This document shows, piece by piece, positions 51,595 through 60,607 of a DNA stretch of 64,000 nt. The notes beneath the pieces are model-generated. The model was not told the DNA's origin. It ran no database searches and worked only from the letters and a program-made list of their open reading frames with translations. The position numbers were made by a program, and so were the translations under genes. The stretch's first letter is position 1, and each line of letters begins with the position of its first letter. The DNA is from Luteibacter flocculans (GTDB lineage: Bacteria; Pseudomonadota; Gammaproteobacteria; Xanthomonadales; Rhodanobacteraceae). Location: positions 1,780,001 to 1,844,000 of the forward strand of contig NZ_CP063231.1 of NCBI RefSeq assembly GCF_023612255.1. Reading direction: 5' to 3'.

Positions 51595-52279
51595 GCCCAA
51601 TGACGACATCGTCCTGCGCGCCACTGGCGTCGCCAAGGTCTACGAAGAGGGCGACCTGCGTACCGGGGTTCTCTCCAACGTGAACTTTGCGCTGCGTCGT
51701 GGCGAGACACTCGCCATCGTCGGCGCCTCCGGCTCCGGCAAGTCCACGCTGCTGCACATCATCGGCGGCCTCGACACGCTCAGCGGTGGCAAGGTCGAAG
51801 TGAACGGCCGCGTGCTGTCCGAGCTTTCGGATGCCGAGCGTGGCCGCGAGCGCAACCGGTCGCTCGGTTTCATCTACCAGTTCCACCATCTGCTTCCCGA
51901 GTTCACCGCGCTGGAGAACGTCTGCATGCCGCTGCTCATTCGCGGCGTGTCCATCGCGCAGGCGCAGAAGGACGCGACGGCGTTGCTCGAACGCGTCGGC
52001 CTTGGCGCTCGCCTGCGGCATCGGCCTGCGGAGATGTCCGGCGGCGAACGCCAGCGTTGTGCCGTGGCACGCGCACTGGTCACGCGCCCCGCGTGCGTGC
52101 TCGGCGACGAGCCCACGGGCAATCTCGACGAAGCCAACGCGGCGCATGTCTACGAGTTGATGCTCGAGTTGAATCGCGAGATCGGCACCAGCTTCGTGCT
52201 CGTGACGCATGACTCGCGACTCGCGGCACGCATGGATCGCACGCTGGAACTGCACGCAGGCGAGCTGCGCGAGCGCTGA
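51587..52279 (+). CDS. lolD: Lipoprotein-releasing system ATPase LolD
   Basis: This 230-residue ABC ATPase has Walker [20 protein letters not shown], the LolD-typical [18 protein letters not shown], signature [16 protein letters not shown], Walker [17 protein letters not shown] and H-loop LVTHDSR. It powers lipoprotein release with the upstream permease. ATG at 51587 overlaps the permease gene end; longer upstream readings are the permease gene in another frame. Confidence 0.94.
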   Translation: MNKPNDDIVLRATGVAKVYEEGDLRTGVLSNVNFALRRGETLAIVGASGSGKSTLLHIIGGLDTLSGGKVEVNGRVLSELSDAERGRERNRSLGFIYQFHHLLPEFTALENVCMPLLIRGVSIAQAQKDATALLERVGLGARLRHRPAEMSGGERQRCAVARALVTRPACVLGDEPTGNLDEANAAHVYELMLELNREIGTSFVLVTHDSRLAARMDRTLELHAGELRER

Positions 52280-52358
52280 GCCGCCGCAGCCGCCTGGCTG
52301 TTGCCTTTGTCTAAGGACCTCTCTGCCGAGCCTGCTAAGCAGGCCTGGCTGCGGCGGC
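52280..52358. terminator. Inverted repeat between lolD and the anti-sigma gene, possible bidirectional terminator
   Basis: GCCGCCGCAGCC (52280-52291) and GGCTGCGGCGGC (52347-52358) are perfect 12-bp complements, with a smaller CCTGC-TAA-GCAGG hairpin inside. It separates convergent genes. There is no clear T-run, so terminator function is a guess. Confidence 0.4.
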
Positions 52359-52368
52359 ACAGTGCGTG

Positions 52369-53115
52369 TCAGATCGCCTTGCCGACCACGCGCTCGGCCG
52401 CACTGCGGCCCGCGCGATCGGCCATCGCCACCACGGCGTAATTGTGGCCGCCCGACGACCAATAATTGGCCAGCAGCCCACCTTCCTCCCGTTCGCCGGG
52501 CGAGAGCATGTGGCGCGCCGGGCCGGGCGGTCGCACGTAGAAACTCACCGTGTGGCCGTTGCCGTCGTCGTAGAGCACCATGGCCGCCGGACCCTGGTCC
52601 GTGGCGAACAGTCGGCCGCCCATGGGACGGAAGCCGGCGTCGGCGAGGTCGGGGAGACGAACATCGGAACCCACGCGCCCGGTGAGCCAGGCGCGCAGGT
52701 CGCTCTCGTTGCCGGTGGTGATGTCCAGCCCGACGCCATGATCCAGTGCGAGCAGGCGATAGGCCTGCATGGCGTCGGCCATGGGCGCGCGCCCGCTGCC
52801 CATGCCGCGCGCGGCCCAACCGCCGATGCCGCCCAGGGTCAGGCACAGAAACAGGCTCGCCGCCATGGCCCAGCGCGTCCTGCGGCGCTGGCGCGCCCTG
52901 GCGCGCACCAGGGCCGGGTCGAGCGCCGGGGCAGGGGCAAGGTCGCCCGCGAGCAGGGCACGCAACTGCTGCGCATCCTGGCGCCAGCCCTGGACTTCGT
53001 CGGCTTGCTCGGGATGCCGTGCGAGGTATCGCTCCACCTCGCTGCGGTGCGGCCCGTCGAGGTGGCCGTCGACGTAGGCGTGAATGTCGTGTTCGCTCGG
53101 GGGCGTGGTGGTCAT
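52369..53115 (-). CDS. Anti-sigma factor (membrane-anchored, zinc-finger-like N-terminus weak)
   Basis: This 248-residue protein starts with SEHDIHAYVDGHLDGPHRSE, like the N-terminal domain of many ECF anti-sigma factors, has one membrane helix (AASLFLCLTLGGIGGWAARG, about residues 85-105) and a periplasmic sensor domain. It overlaps the ECF sigma gene (ATGA). The classical HxxxCxxC zinc motif is not seen, only EVERYLARHPEQADEV. It should hold the cognate sigma factor inactive until an envelope or oxidative signal arrives. Confidence 0.85.
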   Translation of the reverse strand: MTTTPPSEHDIHAYVDGHLDGPHRSEVERYLARHPEQADEVQGWRQDAQQLRALLAGDLAPAPALDPALVRARARQRRRTRWAMAASLFLCLTLGGIGGWAARGMGSGRAPMADAMQAYRLLALDHGVGLDITTGNESDLRAWLTGRVGSDVRLPDLADAGFRPMGGRLFATDQGPAAMVLYDDGNGHTVSFYVRPPGPARHMLSPGEREEGGLLANYWSSGGHNYAVVAMADRAGRSAAERVVGKAI

Positions 53116-53624
53116 TTCAGCAATCGCAGGGAAGGAGCGCGCGTTTCGCCTTCGCCCAACTGGCGCAGGGCGCGGCGTGCGCGGGACAGGCGGGACATGA
53201 CCGTCCCGATGGGTACCTGGAGGATGTCCGCCACCTCCTGGTAACTGAGCCCCTCGACGGAGACCCAGAGCAGCAGGCTGCGTTGTTCCACCGGCAGCGC
53301 GGCGAACGCGGATAAGGTGGCATTCGCCTCGGTCACGCGCTCGGCGGAAGGCCAGGTCGCCTCCTCGTCGTGAAGCGAACCGAGCAAGGCGGCATAACGC
53401 GTCGCGCGTCGTTTGCCGTCGAGGAACAAGCGGTACAAGATCGCGAAGAGCCAACTGCGCAAGCTTTCCTCGTCGCGGCGGGTATGCCACCGCGACAGGG
53501 CGCGCTCGACGGCGGACTGGACCAGGTCGTCGGCCGCGTGGACATCACGGGCGAGCCAAAGCGCGAAGCGCCGCAGGCGGGGCAGCATCGTGCGCAGGGC
53601 TTCGTCGATTCGCGGGTCGGGCAT
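53112..53624 (-). CDS. ECF RNA polymerase sigma factor (peroxidase locus)
   Basis: This sigma factor of about 170 residues has region 2 (ARDVHAADDLVQSAVERALS, SWLFAILYRLFLDGKRR) and region 4 (LPVEQRSLLLWVSVEGLSYQ then EVADILQVPIGTVMSRLSRARRAL). The ATG at 53657 lies too close to a predicted ECF -10 element (CGTC at 53660-53663) to be transcribed in full, so the ATG at 53624, with GAGG about 6 bases upstream, is preferred; the longer form would be 181 residues. It is divergent from a catalase-family peroxidase gene it probably controls. Confidence 0.88.
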   Translation of the reverse strand: MPDPRIDEALRTMLPRLRRFALWLARDVHAADDLVQSAVERALSRWHTRRDEESLRSWLFAILYRLFLDGKRRATRYAALLGSLHDEEATWPSAERVTEANATLSAFAALPVEQRSLLLWVSVEGLSYQEVADILQVPIGTVMSRLSRARRALRQLGEGETRAPSLRLLK

Positions 53625-53659
53625 GCCGGGCCTCGTGCCAGGGCGTTCTTCGGACATAT

Positions 53660-53684
53660 GACGCCCGGATCGACGAATTATTCC
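53660..53684 (-). promoter_or_regulatory. Predicted ECF promoter of the sigma/anti-sigma operon
   Basis: On the minus strand GGAAT (53684-53680), 16 bases, then CGTC (53663-53660). The same layout faces the other way at 53692-53716. This matches the usual -35/-10 spacing of ECF promoters and suggests autoregulation. Confidence 0.55.
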
Positions 53685-53698
53685 CCTCGAGGGAATAA
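53678..53698. promoter_or_regulatory. Inverted repeat holding both ECF -35 elements
   Basis: TTATTCCC and GGGAATAA (8-bp arms, 5-base spacer) form a near palindrome whose two halves supply the GGAAT -35 element of each divergent promoter. Confidence 0.65.
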
Positions 53699-53716
53699 AA
53701 GTCCCTGACGCACGTC
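53692..53716 (+). promoter_or_regulatory. Predicted ECF promoter of the catalase-peroxidase/cytochrome b561 operon
   Basis: GGAAT (53692-53696), 16 bases, CGTC (53713-53716), 39 bases before the peroxidase ATG. Same sequence and spacing as the opposite-strand promoter, so both operons likely use the adjacent sigma factor. Confidence 0.55.
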
Positions 53717-53755
53717 CCACCCTGGAACGCCACCCGAACGAGGACGTAGACACCG

Positions 53756-54835
53756 ATGACCGGACCTTCCGCACATCCCCCCACCCGCACCGTCTGGCGC
53801 TGGGCCTTGATAGGCCTGATCGTCGCCGCGGTTGCCGCTGCCTTTGCCTACGTGGGAGGCTGGCTCGCCCCGAAGCGGGTGACCCCGGCGCGGGTCATCG
53901 ACGCCATGCAGGCCAACGCCGGGGTTTACCCCGGATTCCGGCGCAACCACGCCAAGGGCATCTGTGTCACGGGCCGCTTCGAATCGAGCGGGGCCCTCGC
54001 CGACGCGACCACCGCCGACCTGTTCGCGACCGGTCGCAGCACGCCGGTGGTCGGCCGGCTGGCGATTCCCGGTGGCAATCCCTACGCTCCCGACAACTCC
54101 ATTCCGATTCGCAGCTTCGCTCTGCGTTTCGATCTCGCCGACGGCGAGCAATGGCGTACCGGCATGAACGCGATGCCGGTCTTTCCCGTGTCGACGCCGC
54201 TGGCCTTCTTCGAGCAGCAGCTCGCGACGCATCCCGATCCCGCCACCGGCAAGCCCGATCCTGCCAAGGTCAAGACGTTCTTCGCCGGTCACCCGGAAAC
54301 GGCGGCGTTTCTTGCCTGGTTCAAGTCGGCGAAGCCGTCGGCCAGCTACGTTACCGAGACGTATCGAAGCATCAATGCGTTCTACCTGCGCGACGCGGCG
54401 GGTCAGCGGCATGCGGTGCGCTGGCAGGTCGTGCCGGAGCAGCCGCCGGCCGGTGACGGCGGCACGGCGGCCGGCGATCCCGACCTGCTCGCCGCCGATC
54501 TCGCAAAGCGTCTCGGCGAAGGTCCGTTGCGCTGGCACCTGCAGATGATCTTCGCCGCGCCTGACGATCCCGTGGACGACGCCACGAAGGCATGGCCGTC
54601 GGATCGCCGGACCGTCGACGCCGGCACGATCGTGATCGATCGCATGGAGGCGCAAGCCGAAGGCCCCTGCCGTGACGTGAACTACGACCCCACCATCCTG
54701 CCGCGCGGCATGGAAGTCTCGAACGATCCGCTGCTGGCCGCGCGTTCCGCGGCCTATGCCATCTCCTACCTGCGCCGCACCAGCGAGGAAGGTCACTTGC
54801 CAGGCACCCAGCGTGCGAAGGAGCCGCAGCGATGA
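53756..54835 (+). CDS. Catalase-family haem peroxidase, membrane-anchored (SrpA-like)
   Basis: This 359-residue protein has an N-terminal membrane helix (ALIGLIVAAVAAAFAYVGGW) and a small catalase-fold domain: distal His in GFRRNHAKGICVTGRFE, PIRSFALRFDLADGE, and the proximal Tyr region RSAAYAISYLRR at the C-terminus. Small catalase-related peroxidases use H2O2 or organic peroxides with an external electron donor; the cytochrome b561 overlapping its stop is an obvious candidate. The catalytic domain faces the periplasm. It is divergent from its presumed ECF regulator. Confidence 0.9.
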   Translation: MTGPSAHPPTRTVWRWALIGLIVAAVAAAFAYVGGWLAPKRVTPARVIDAMQANAGVYPGFRRNHAKGICVTGRFESSGALADATTADLFATGRSTPVVGRLAIPGGNPYAPDNSIPIRSFALRFDLADGEQWRTGMNAMPVFPVSTPLAFFEQQLATHPDPATGKPDPAKVKTFFAGHPETAAFLAWFKSAKPSASYVTETYRSINAFYLRDAAGQRHAVRWQVVPEQPPAGDGGTAAGDPDLLAADLAKRLGEGPLRWHLQMIFAAPDDPVDDATKAWPSDRRTVDAGTIVIDRMEAQAEGPCRDVNYDPTILPRGMEVSNDPLLAARSAAYAISYLRRTSEEGHLPGTQRAKEPQR

Positions 54836-55374
54836 GCCGCGAAGACACGTTCCACCCGTTCGCCCGCGTGCTGCACTGGCTGATGGCGATCGCCATTCTC
54901 GCTATGCTCTTCATCGGCGCGGGCATGGTCAGCACGCTGTCGACGAAACACACGTGGTTGCTGGCGATCCACAAGCCGCTTGGGATTACCATCTTCGTGC
55001 TCGCGCTGATTCGCCTCGGTTTCCGCCTGACCCATCCGGCGCCGCCGCTGCCTGCCGATCTTCCCGTATGGCAGAAACTGGCCGCGCATGGGTCGCACGT
55101 GATGTTGTACGCGCTGATGATCGCCATGCCGTTGATCGGCTGGGGCATGTTGTCCGCAGGCGATTACCCGGTGACGCTGGGCGCAGGCATTCGCCTGCCG
55201 CAGATTCTGCCGGCGAATCCCGCGTTGTTCGCGTGGCTTCGCGAAGCGCATCGCTACCTGGCGTGGCTGTTCTTTCTCACCTTCCTCGCGCACATGGGCG
55301 CCGCGCTGATGCACGGCCTGATCCGCAGGGATGGCGTGCTGCGTTCGATGACCGGAGGCAGGCAGCTCGATTGA
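54832..55374 (+). CDS. Cytochrome b561 family protein
   Basis: This 180-residue protein has four transmembrane helices with haem-ligand histidines in FARVLHWLMAIAILAMLFIG, WLLAIHKPLGI and REAHRYLAWLFFLTFLAHMG. It should bind two b-type haems and carry electrons from the quinone pool to the periplasmic side, perhaps to the catalase-like peroxidase just upstream. Start overlaps that gene (ATGA) with AAGGAG 8 bases before. Confidence 0.92.
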   Translation: MSREDTFHPFARVLHWLMAIAILAMLFIGAGMVSTLSTKHTWLLAIHKPLGITIFVLALIRLGFRLTHPAPPLPADLPVWQKLAAHGSHVMLYALMIAMPLIGWGMLSAGDYPVTLGAGIRLPQILPANPALFAWLREAHRYLAWLFFLTFLAHMGAALMHGLIRRDGVLRSMTGGRQLD

Positions 55375-55402
55375 CACGGGCCGCTTGCGACACAATCGGC
55401 GA

Positions 55403-56458
55403 ATGCGCCTCGCCTTCGCCGTCTGTCTCGTACTCATCGCCGGTTGCCGCTCGATCGGCTACTACGCCCATGTCACCCATGGTCAGGTCGCTTTGCTTAG
55501 AGCGCGGCGACCCATCGACACGGTGCTGACCGATCCGGCCACACCGGAGCGGACCCGTCAACGGCTCGAACAGGCCCGCGAAGCGCGTCGTTTCGCTTCG
55601 CGGGCGCTCGATCTGCCGGACAACCGCAGCTACACCTATTACGTAGCCCTGGATCGGTCCTGGGTGGCGTGGAACGTGTTCGCCACGCCCGAGTTGTCGG
55701 TATCGCCGATCACCCACTGTTTTCCCATCGCGGGCTGCGTCGCCTATCGCGGGTATTTCCGCAAGGATCTCGCCGACCGGGAGGCGGCACGTGAGGCAAT
55801 ACTCGGTCGTGACGTCTCCATCGGCGAGGTGCCGGCGTATTCGACGCTGGGCTGGTTTGCCGATCCCATCCTGAGCAGCATGCTGCGCTGGGACGACGAC
55901 GATCTCGCTGGCACGATCTTCCACGAACTGGCGCACCAGAAGATCTACGTGAAGGACGATACGTCGTTCAACGAATCGTTCGCGAGCTTCGTGGAACGCG
56001 AGGGCCTGCGCGAGTGGCGGCAATCGCGCCATCAGCCGCCGCCCGACGAGCGGAGCGACGCACTGGAGCGCTCCTTCACGCAGCAGGTGCTAGCCCTGCG
56101 CGAACAGCTGACGGCGATCTATGCGACCAGCCAACCGGATGACGCCAAGCGCGTCGCCAAGGCAGAAGCATTCGAGGATTTCCGTGGACGTTATCTGGCC
56201 TGGCGCGACAGCGATGCCGCTGGCGACCATCGCTACGACCGCTGGATGGCGCGGCCGCTGAACAACGCGACCCTGCTGCCATTCGGGCTGTACGACACGT
56301 GGGTGCCGTCGTTCGCAGCGATCTTTGACGAGTCGGGTCGCTCATGGCCTGCGTTTTTCGCGCGGGTGAAGACCCTTTCCCGGCTTTCGCCAGCGGAGCG
56401 GACGCGCGAGCTGACGCGTCTCGGACCACCCGCCACGTCGGCTAACACGACGCCATAG
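55403..56458 (+). CDS. Putative aminopeptidase lipoprotein (PF10023 family)
   Basis: This 351-residue protein has a lipoprotein signal with LIAGC and a zinc-binding HELAHQKIY motif (FHELAH, near residue 175), with a downstream Glu in NESFASFVEREG. It fits the PF10023/DUF2265 family annotated as putative aminopeptidases. The protein should sit on the periplasmic side of a membrane. ATG at 55403 is chosen; an upstream TTG would add six residues. It stands alone and is convergent with the cytochrome c gene. Confidence 0.87.
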   Translation: MRLAFAVCLVLIAGCRSIGYYAHVTHGQVALLRARRPIDTVLTDPATPERTRQRLEQAREARRFASRALDLPDNRSYTYYVALDRSWVAWNVFATPELSVSPITHCFPIAGCVAYRGYFRKDLADREAAREAILGRDVSIGEVPAYSTLGWFADPILSSMLRWDDDDLAGTIFHELAHQKIYVKDDTSFNESFASFVEREGLREWRQSRHQPPPDERSDALERSFTQQVLALREQLTAIYATSQPDDAKRVAKAEAFEDFRGRYLAWRDSDAAGDHRYDRWMARPLNNATLLPFGLYDTWVPSFAAIFDESGRSWPAFFARVKTLSRLSPAERTRELTRLGPPATSANTTP

Positions 56459-56512
56459 CGATGCTCGCCATGCCTTGGCGTGTGACGGCGCATGTCTGCG
56501 CCGCGAGTACAT

Positions 56513-57352
56513 TCAGGGCTTGGGTGGGGTTGCAGGAGCCGGTGCCGCCTTCCGTCCCGCCATGTGCGTCAGGTACGCGATAAGGTCGTCGAGATCCGCA
56601 TCCGACAGCGTAGCGCGGTCGAAGCCGGGCATTTTCGCCAGCGGCCAATGGCGCAGATCCTGGGGATTGCGGATGAGCGTGCGGAGCATGTCCGTGCGCA
56701 GATATTCGGTCGGGCTGTGCGGGATGTTGAGATCCGGCCCCAGCTTCGCGTCACCCTGACCATTGAGGGTGTGGCAGGTGATGCAGTTGCGCTGGAATAC
56801 CGCGAAGCCGCGCCGTGCCGGCGCATTGGCCGGCAGGTCGGGCGCAGGCCGCATGGCAGGAAAGCGCGCGGCGGGGTCGGCGCGCACCTGGATGGACGCC
56901 ACCTGGTACGGCCATTGTTCCGGGCCGACATGGCCGTCGGCAGGACGCTGCCACACGACATAGAACGGCCCGGCAGTCGGTTTGCCTTTGGCCAGCGGCG
57001 GCCAGGGCTTGCCTGGCGGCTCGATTGCCAGCCAGGCTTCCGCGCCGTGGCCCTCGAAGACCAGCGAGGCCGGTATCTCCGCCGAGAAACCATCCAGAGC
57101 GACGAACTGCAGGTGCGCGTCCGGCGCTACGCCCGTCAACAGTGCCTTCAACGGGACGGCGCGATAGCGCATGGCCCGATGGTAGGCCACGTCGTCCGGT
57201 ATGAGGATGTCCTGCGCGTCGGCGCGGCCGAGCAGTGCCTCCGTGGTCAGGGTGCGCGGCCCGCCGCCCGTGTCGAGGGTGAGCGTGGCAGCCGGAGCGA
57301 TGCGGGCAAGGGCGAAGAGAACGATGCCGAGGAGAGGGGGAAGGGAGCGCAC
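56513..57352 (-). CDS. Cytochrome c with N-terminal molybdopterin-oxidoreductase-like domain
   Basis: This 279-residue periplasmic protein has a signal peptide (LLGIVLFALARIAPAA), a beta-rich N-terminal domain (about residues 22-160) resembling the small sulfite-oxidase-type fold without a visible cofactor cysteine, and a C-terminal class I cytochrome c with CITCH (C190, C193, H194) and a possible Met ligand (AKMPGF, M241). The CITCH motif makes it a substrate of the ccm system in this window. Start is a GTG at 57352 with AAGGA upstream. Its electron partner is unknown. Confidence 0.85.
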   Translation of the reverse strand: MRSLPPLLGIVLFALARIAPAATLTLDTGGGPRTLTTEALLGRADAQDILIPDDVAYHRAMRYRAVPLKALLTGVAPDAHLQFVALDGFSAEIPASLVFEGHGAEAWLAIEPPGKPWPPLAKGKPTAGPFYVVWQRPADGHVGPEQWPYQVASIQVRADPAARFPAMRPAPDLPANAPARRGFAVFQRNCITCHTLNGQGDAKLGPDLNIPHSPTEYLRTDMLRTLIRNPQDLRHWPLAKMPGFDRATLSDADLDDLIAYLTHMAGRKAAPAPATPPKP

Positions 57353-57465
57353 AGGATGTCCTTGGGCTTCGAGGCTTGGCGCGGTGGCGGAATGTCGCGC
57401 TACCCTCGAATTATGGCGGCAACGCCCCCACCTCGTGCCTTCGACCCGATCACGGATTCGCTCCC

Positions 57466-57849
57466 ATGGCCGATACCAGCGTGCCCGAGTTCTTCCAGCG
57501 CTTCCCGATGCAACGCATCGTGGACCAGGCGCTCGATGCCGATCTTGCGATGGACGACAACCGCATCGTCATCCTGTTCCTGTGGGGGCGCGATTGCCCG
57601 AATTGTGACATCGCGAAACGGCAGATGCTGCTCACGCCGGAACGCTTCGCCTGGCCGGAAGTGCGCTGGCTGCACGACAACGTCTACGACGATCCCACCA
57701 TGGCGACGCGCTTCGGCCTGCATGGCATTCCTGCGTTTTTTCTGTTCCACCGCGGCAGGAAGCTTGGTCGCATCACCTCATGGCCGGGTACCGAACCCTT
57801 CGTCGACGCTGTGGCTCGCCAGATCGCCGCCACCGGCGCCAGCGCATGA
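57466..57849 (+). CDS. Thioredoxin-family protein with CPNC motif
   Basis: This 127-residue thioredoxin-fold protein has the redox motif [14 protein letters not shown], a cis-proline segment HGIPAFFLF and a C-terminal [14 protein letters not shown]. No signal peptide is seen, so it should be cytoplasmic. ATG at 57466 is used. Its stop overlaps pncB (ATGA), so the two are cotranscribed; a functional link is not obvious. Confidence 0.87.
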   Translation: MADTSVPEFFQRFPMQRIVDQALDADLAMDDNRIVILFLWGRDCPNCDIAKRQMLLTPERFAWPEVRWLHDNVYDDPTMATRFGLHGIPAFFLFHRGRKLGRITSWPGTEPFVDAVARQIAATGASA

Positions 57850-59027
57850 TCATCCGCTCGCTGCTCGATACCGACCTGTACAAGTTCACGATGATGCAGG
57901 TCGTGCTGCATCAGTATCCCGCCGCACAGGTGGAATACCGCTTCCGCTGCCGCACGCCTGGCATCGATCTCGTGCCGCTCATCGATTCGATCCGCGACGA
58001 GCTGGCCGCGTTGTGTAGCCTCCGTTTCACCGAGGAGGAACTGGCGTATCTGGGTAGCCTGCGTTTCATCCACAGCGATTTCGTGGATTTTCTCGGCCTG
58101 TTCCAGCTCAACGCGAAGTACGTGAGCATCGAGCCCTCAGCGACGGCGCCCGGCGAGATCGAGATCGTGATCTCCGGGCCGTGGCTGCACACGATCATGT
58201 TCGAGGTGCCACTGCTCGCGATCGTCAACGAGCTGTATTTCCGCGCCAACCATCCCGGCGCGTCGCTCGACGAGGGCAGGGCGCGGCTGCGCGCGAAGAT
58301 CGCGATGCTTCGCGACACGCCCGGGTACGAACAGGTACGCATCGCCGACTACGGCACGCGTCGCCGCTTCTCCCAGGCATGGCATGGCGAAGTGCTGTCG
58401 GTATTGAAAGACGAGCTAGGGCCCCAACTGGCGGGCACCAGCAACGTGTGGTTTGCCATGCGCAACGGTCTCGTGCCTATCGGCAGCATGGCGCATGAAT
58501 ACCTGCAGGCCTTCCAGTCGCTGGGGCCGCGCCTGCGCGATTCGCAGACCGCCGCTTTGGAAGCGTGGGCGCGCGAATACCGTGGCGATCTCGGCATCGC
58601 CTTGTCGGATGTCTACGGCCTGGATGCGTTCCTGCGCGATTTCGACATGTATTTCTGCAAGCTGTTCGACGGTGCGCGCCACGACTCCGGCGATCCGATC
58701 CGCTGGGGCGACCGTGTGCTCGCGCACTACGAGAACAACCGCGTCGATCCGCGCACGAAGACGCTGGTGTTCAGCGACAGTCTCGACATCCCGCGCGTAA
58801 TGGAGCTCTACCGACACTTCGCCGGACGCTGCCTGCTTTCGTTCGGCGTGGGAACCAACCTCACCAACGACGTGGGGCCGCAAGCGTTGAACATCGTCAT
58901 CAAGATGACCCGCTGCAACGGCCAGCCCGTGGCGAAGCTGTCCGACTCGCCAGGCAAGAGCATGGGCGTCGAAGACCCCGACTACATGGCCTACCTGCGG
59001 CGGGTGTTCGAACTGCCGCCGCCGTGA
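57846..59027 (+). CDS. pncB: Nicotinate phosphoribosyltransferase
   Basis: This 393-residue enzyme matches Pnc[56 protein letters not shown], and the phosphoribosyl-binding region with [14 protein letters not shown] and [11 protein letters not shown]. It converts nicotinate and PRPP to nicotinate mononucleotide in NAD salvage, helped by ATP hydrolysis. ATG at 57846 overlaps the thioredoxin gene. Confidence 0.95.
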   Translation: MIIRSLLDTDLYKFTMMQVVLHQYPAAQVEYRFRCRTPGIDLVPLIDSIRDELAALCSLRFTEEELAYLGSLRFIHSDFVDFLGLFQLNAKYVSIEPSATAPGEIEIVISGPWLHTIMFEVPLLAIVNELYFRANHPGASLDEGRARLRAKIAMLRDTPGYEQVRIADYGTRRRFSQAWHGEVLSVLKDELGPQLAGTSNVWFAMRNGLVPIGSMAHEYLQAFQSLGPRLRDSQTAALEAWAREYRGDLGIALSDVYGLDAFLRDFDMYFCKLFDGARHDSGDPIRWGDRVLAHYENNRVDPRTKTLVFSDSLDIPRVMELYRHFAGRCLLSFGVGTNLTNDVGPQALNIVIKMTRCNGQPVAKLSDSPGKSMGVEDPDYMAYLRRVFELPPP

Positions 59028-59043
59028 TGCGCTCGCGAGAGGA

Positions 59044-59856
59044 TCAGAACGCGGGCAGTACCGCGCCGCCGTAGGTCTTCTCGATGAACGCCTTCACCTC
59101 CGGCGAGGTCAGCGCGGCCGCGAGTTTCTGCACGCGCGGGTCGTCCTTGTTGTCGGGGCGCGCGACGAGGAAGTTCACGTACGGTGAATCCTTGTCTTCT
59201 ATCAGCAGGGCATCCTTCACCGGATTGAGCTTGGCGGCCAGCGCGTAGTTGGTGTTGATGAGGGCGAGATCGACCTCACCGAGCACGCGCGGCAACATGG
59301 CGGCTTCGAGTTCGCGGAACTTGAGCTTCTTCGGATTCGCCACGACGTCCTTCAACGTGGCGAGGCGATCGTCGGGATGCTTGAGCGTGATGAGGCCGTG
59401 CCGGGCCAGAAGCAGCAGGGCGCGACTGTTGTTGCTCGGATCGTTCGGGATCACCACGTCGGCGCCATCGGGAAGCTGATCGATGGACGTGTACTTGCGC
59501 GAGTAGGCACCGAACGGTTCGATGTGCACGCCGACGACCTTCACCAGATTGGTGCCGCGCTCGCGGTTGAAGGCGTCGAGGTAGGGCTCGGTCTGGAAGA
59601 AGTTGACGTCCAGTTGTTTCTGCGCGACCTGCATGTTCGGCTGCACATAGTCCGTGAACACGCGGATCTCAAGATCGACGCCTTGCTTCGCCAGCAATGG
59701 CTTGATCTCCTTGAGGATTTCCGCATGAGGCACCGGCGTAGCGGCGACGGTCAGCTTGGCGCTGGCAGCACCGCCGTCCTTGTCGCCACCACCGTTCGAA
59801 CAGCCCGCCACGAGCATGGCGAGGGCGGCGGCGAAGGGAAGCAGGTACTTCTTCAT
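59044..59856 (-). CDS. metQ: Methionine ABC transporter substrate-binding lipoprotein MetQ
   Basis: This 270-residue NlpA-family lipoprotein has lipobox LVAGC, then TPVPHAEILKEIKPLLAKQ, FFQTEPYLDAFN and GVHIEPFGAYSRKY, all typical of MetQ. It binds D/L-methionine at the inner membrane. ATG at 59856 (MKKYLLPF) is preferred; an ATG four codons earlier is possible. It is 76 bases downstream of metI. Confidence 0.93.
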   Translation of the reverse strand: MKKYLLPFAAALAMLVAGCSNGGGDKDGGAASAKLTVAATPVPHAEILKEIKPLLAKQGVDLEIRVFTDYVQPNMQVAQKQLDVNFFQTEPYLDAFNRERGTNLVKVVGVHIEPFGAYSRKYTSIDQLPDGADVVIPNDPSNNSRALLLLARHGLITLKHPDDRLATLKDVVANPKKLKFRELEAAMLPRVLGEVDLALINTNYALAAKLNPVKDALLIEDKDSPYVNFLVARPDNKDDPRVQKLAAALTSPEVKAFIEKTYGGAVLPAF

Positions 59857-59932
59857 GGTGGCGTCCATCGCTGTGTTGCGGTGCGACAGCATAGACGTCC
59901 ATACCGCCCGATGCAAAGACGGGCGCGCGGAA

Positions 59933-60607
59933 TCAGCGACGGCTGTAGCGCGTCACCAGACGGTCGCCAATGGACTGCAACACCTGCACCAGTACTACCA
60001 GCAGGGCGACGGTCACCAGCATGTAATCGGGTTTGTATCCGTTGTAACCATATTGATAGGCGAGGGCGCCGAGACCGCCTGCGCCCACGATGCCGCCCAT
60101 GGCCGTGTAGCCGACTAGGGCGACTGCCGTGACGGTGGTGCTCGCGATAAGGCCGGCGCGCGCCTCGGGGAGCAGCACGCGCGTGACGATCTGCGCTGTG
60201 GTGGCACCCATGGCCTGGCTTGCTTCGATGACACCGCGATCGACCTCGCGCAACGCCGTCTCGACGAGACGGGCAAAGAACGGTGCGGCGCCGATCACCA
60301 GCGGCACGATGGCGCCACGGATGCCGATGCTGACGCCTGTGATCGCCTGCGTCAGCGGAATCAGCAGAATCATGAGGATGATAAACGGAATGGAGCGGAG
60401 CACGTTAACCACCAGTGACAACGCTGCGTAGAGCTTCGGTCGCGCATGCAGTTGACCGCGCGCGGTAAGGAACAGCCACACGCCGAGCGGAAGGCCGAGC
60501 ACGAGGGTAAAGAGCAGCGAACCGCCGAGCATCAGCAGCGTGTCGACGCATGCCTGCGCGATTTCCGCCCAGTCGATGTTGGGAAACAAATTCTGCATGG
60601 GACTCAT
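59933..60607 (-). CDS. metI: Methionine ABC transporter permease MetI
   Basis: This 224-residue permease has five transmembrane helices and the family EAA-loop region [40 protein letters not shown] and [20 protein letters not shown] are typical of MetI. Start overlaps metN by 4 bases (ATGA). Confidence 0.95.
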   Translation of the reverse strand: MSPMQNLFPNIDWAEIAQACVDTLLMLGGSLLFTLVLGLPLGVWLFLTARGQLHARPKLYAALSLVVNVLRSIPFIILMILLIPLTQAITGVSIGIRGAIVPLVIGAAPFFARLVETALREVDRGVIEASQAMGATTAQIVTRVLLPEARAGLIASTTVTAVALVGYTAMGGIVGAGGLGALAYQYGYNGYKPDYMLVTVALLVVLVQVLQSIGDRLVTRYSRR

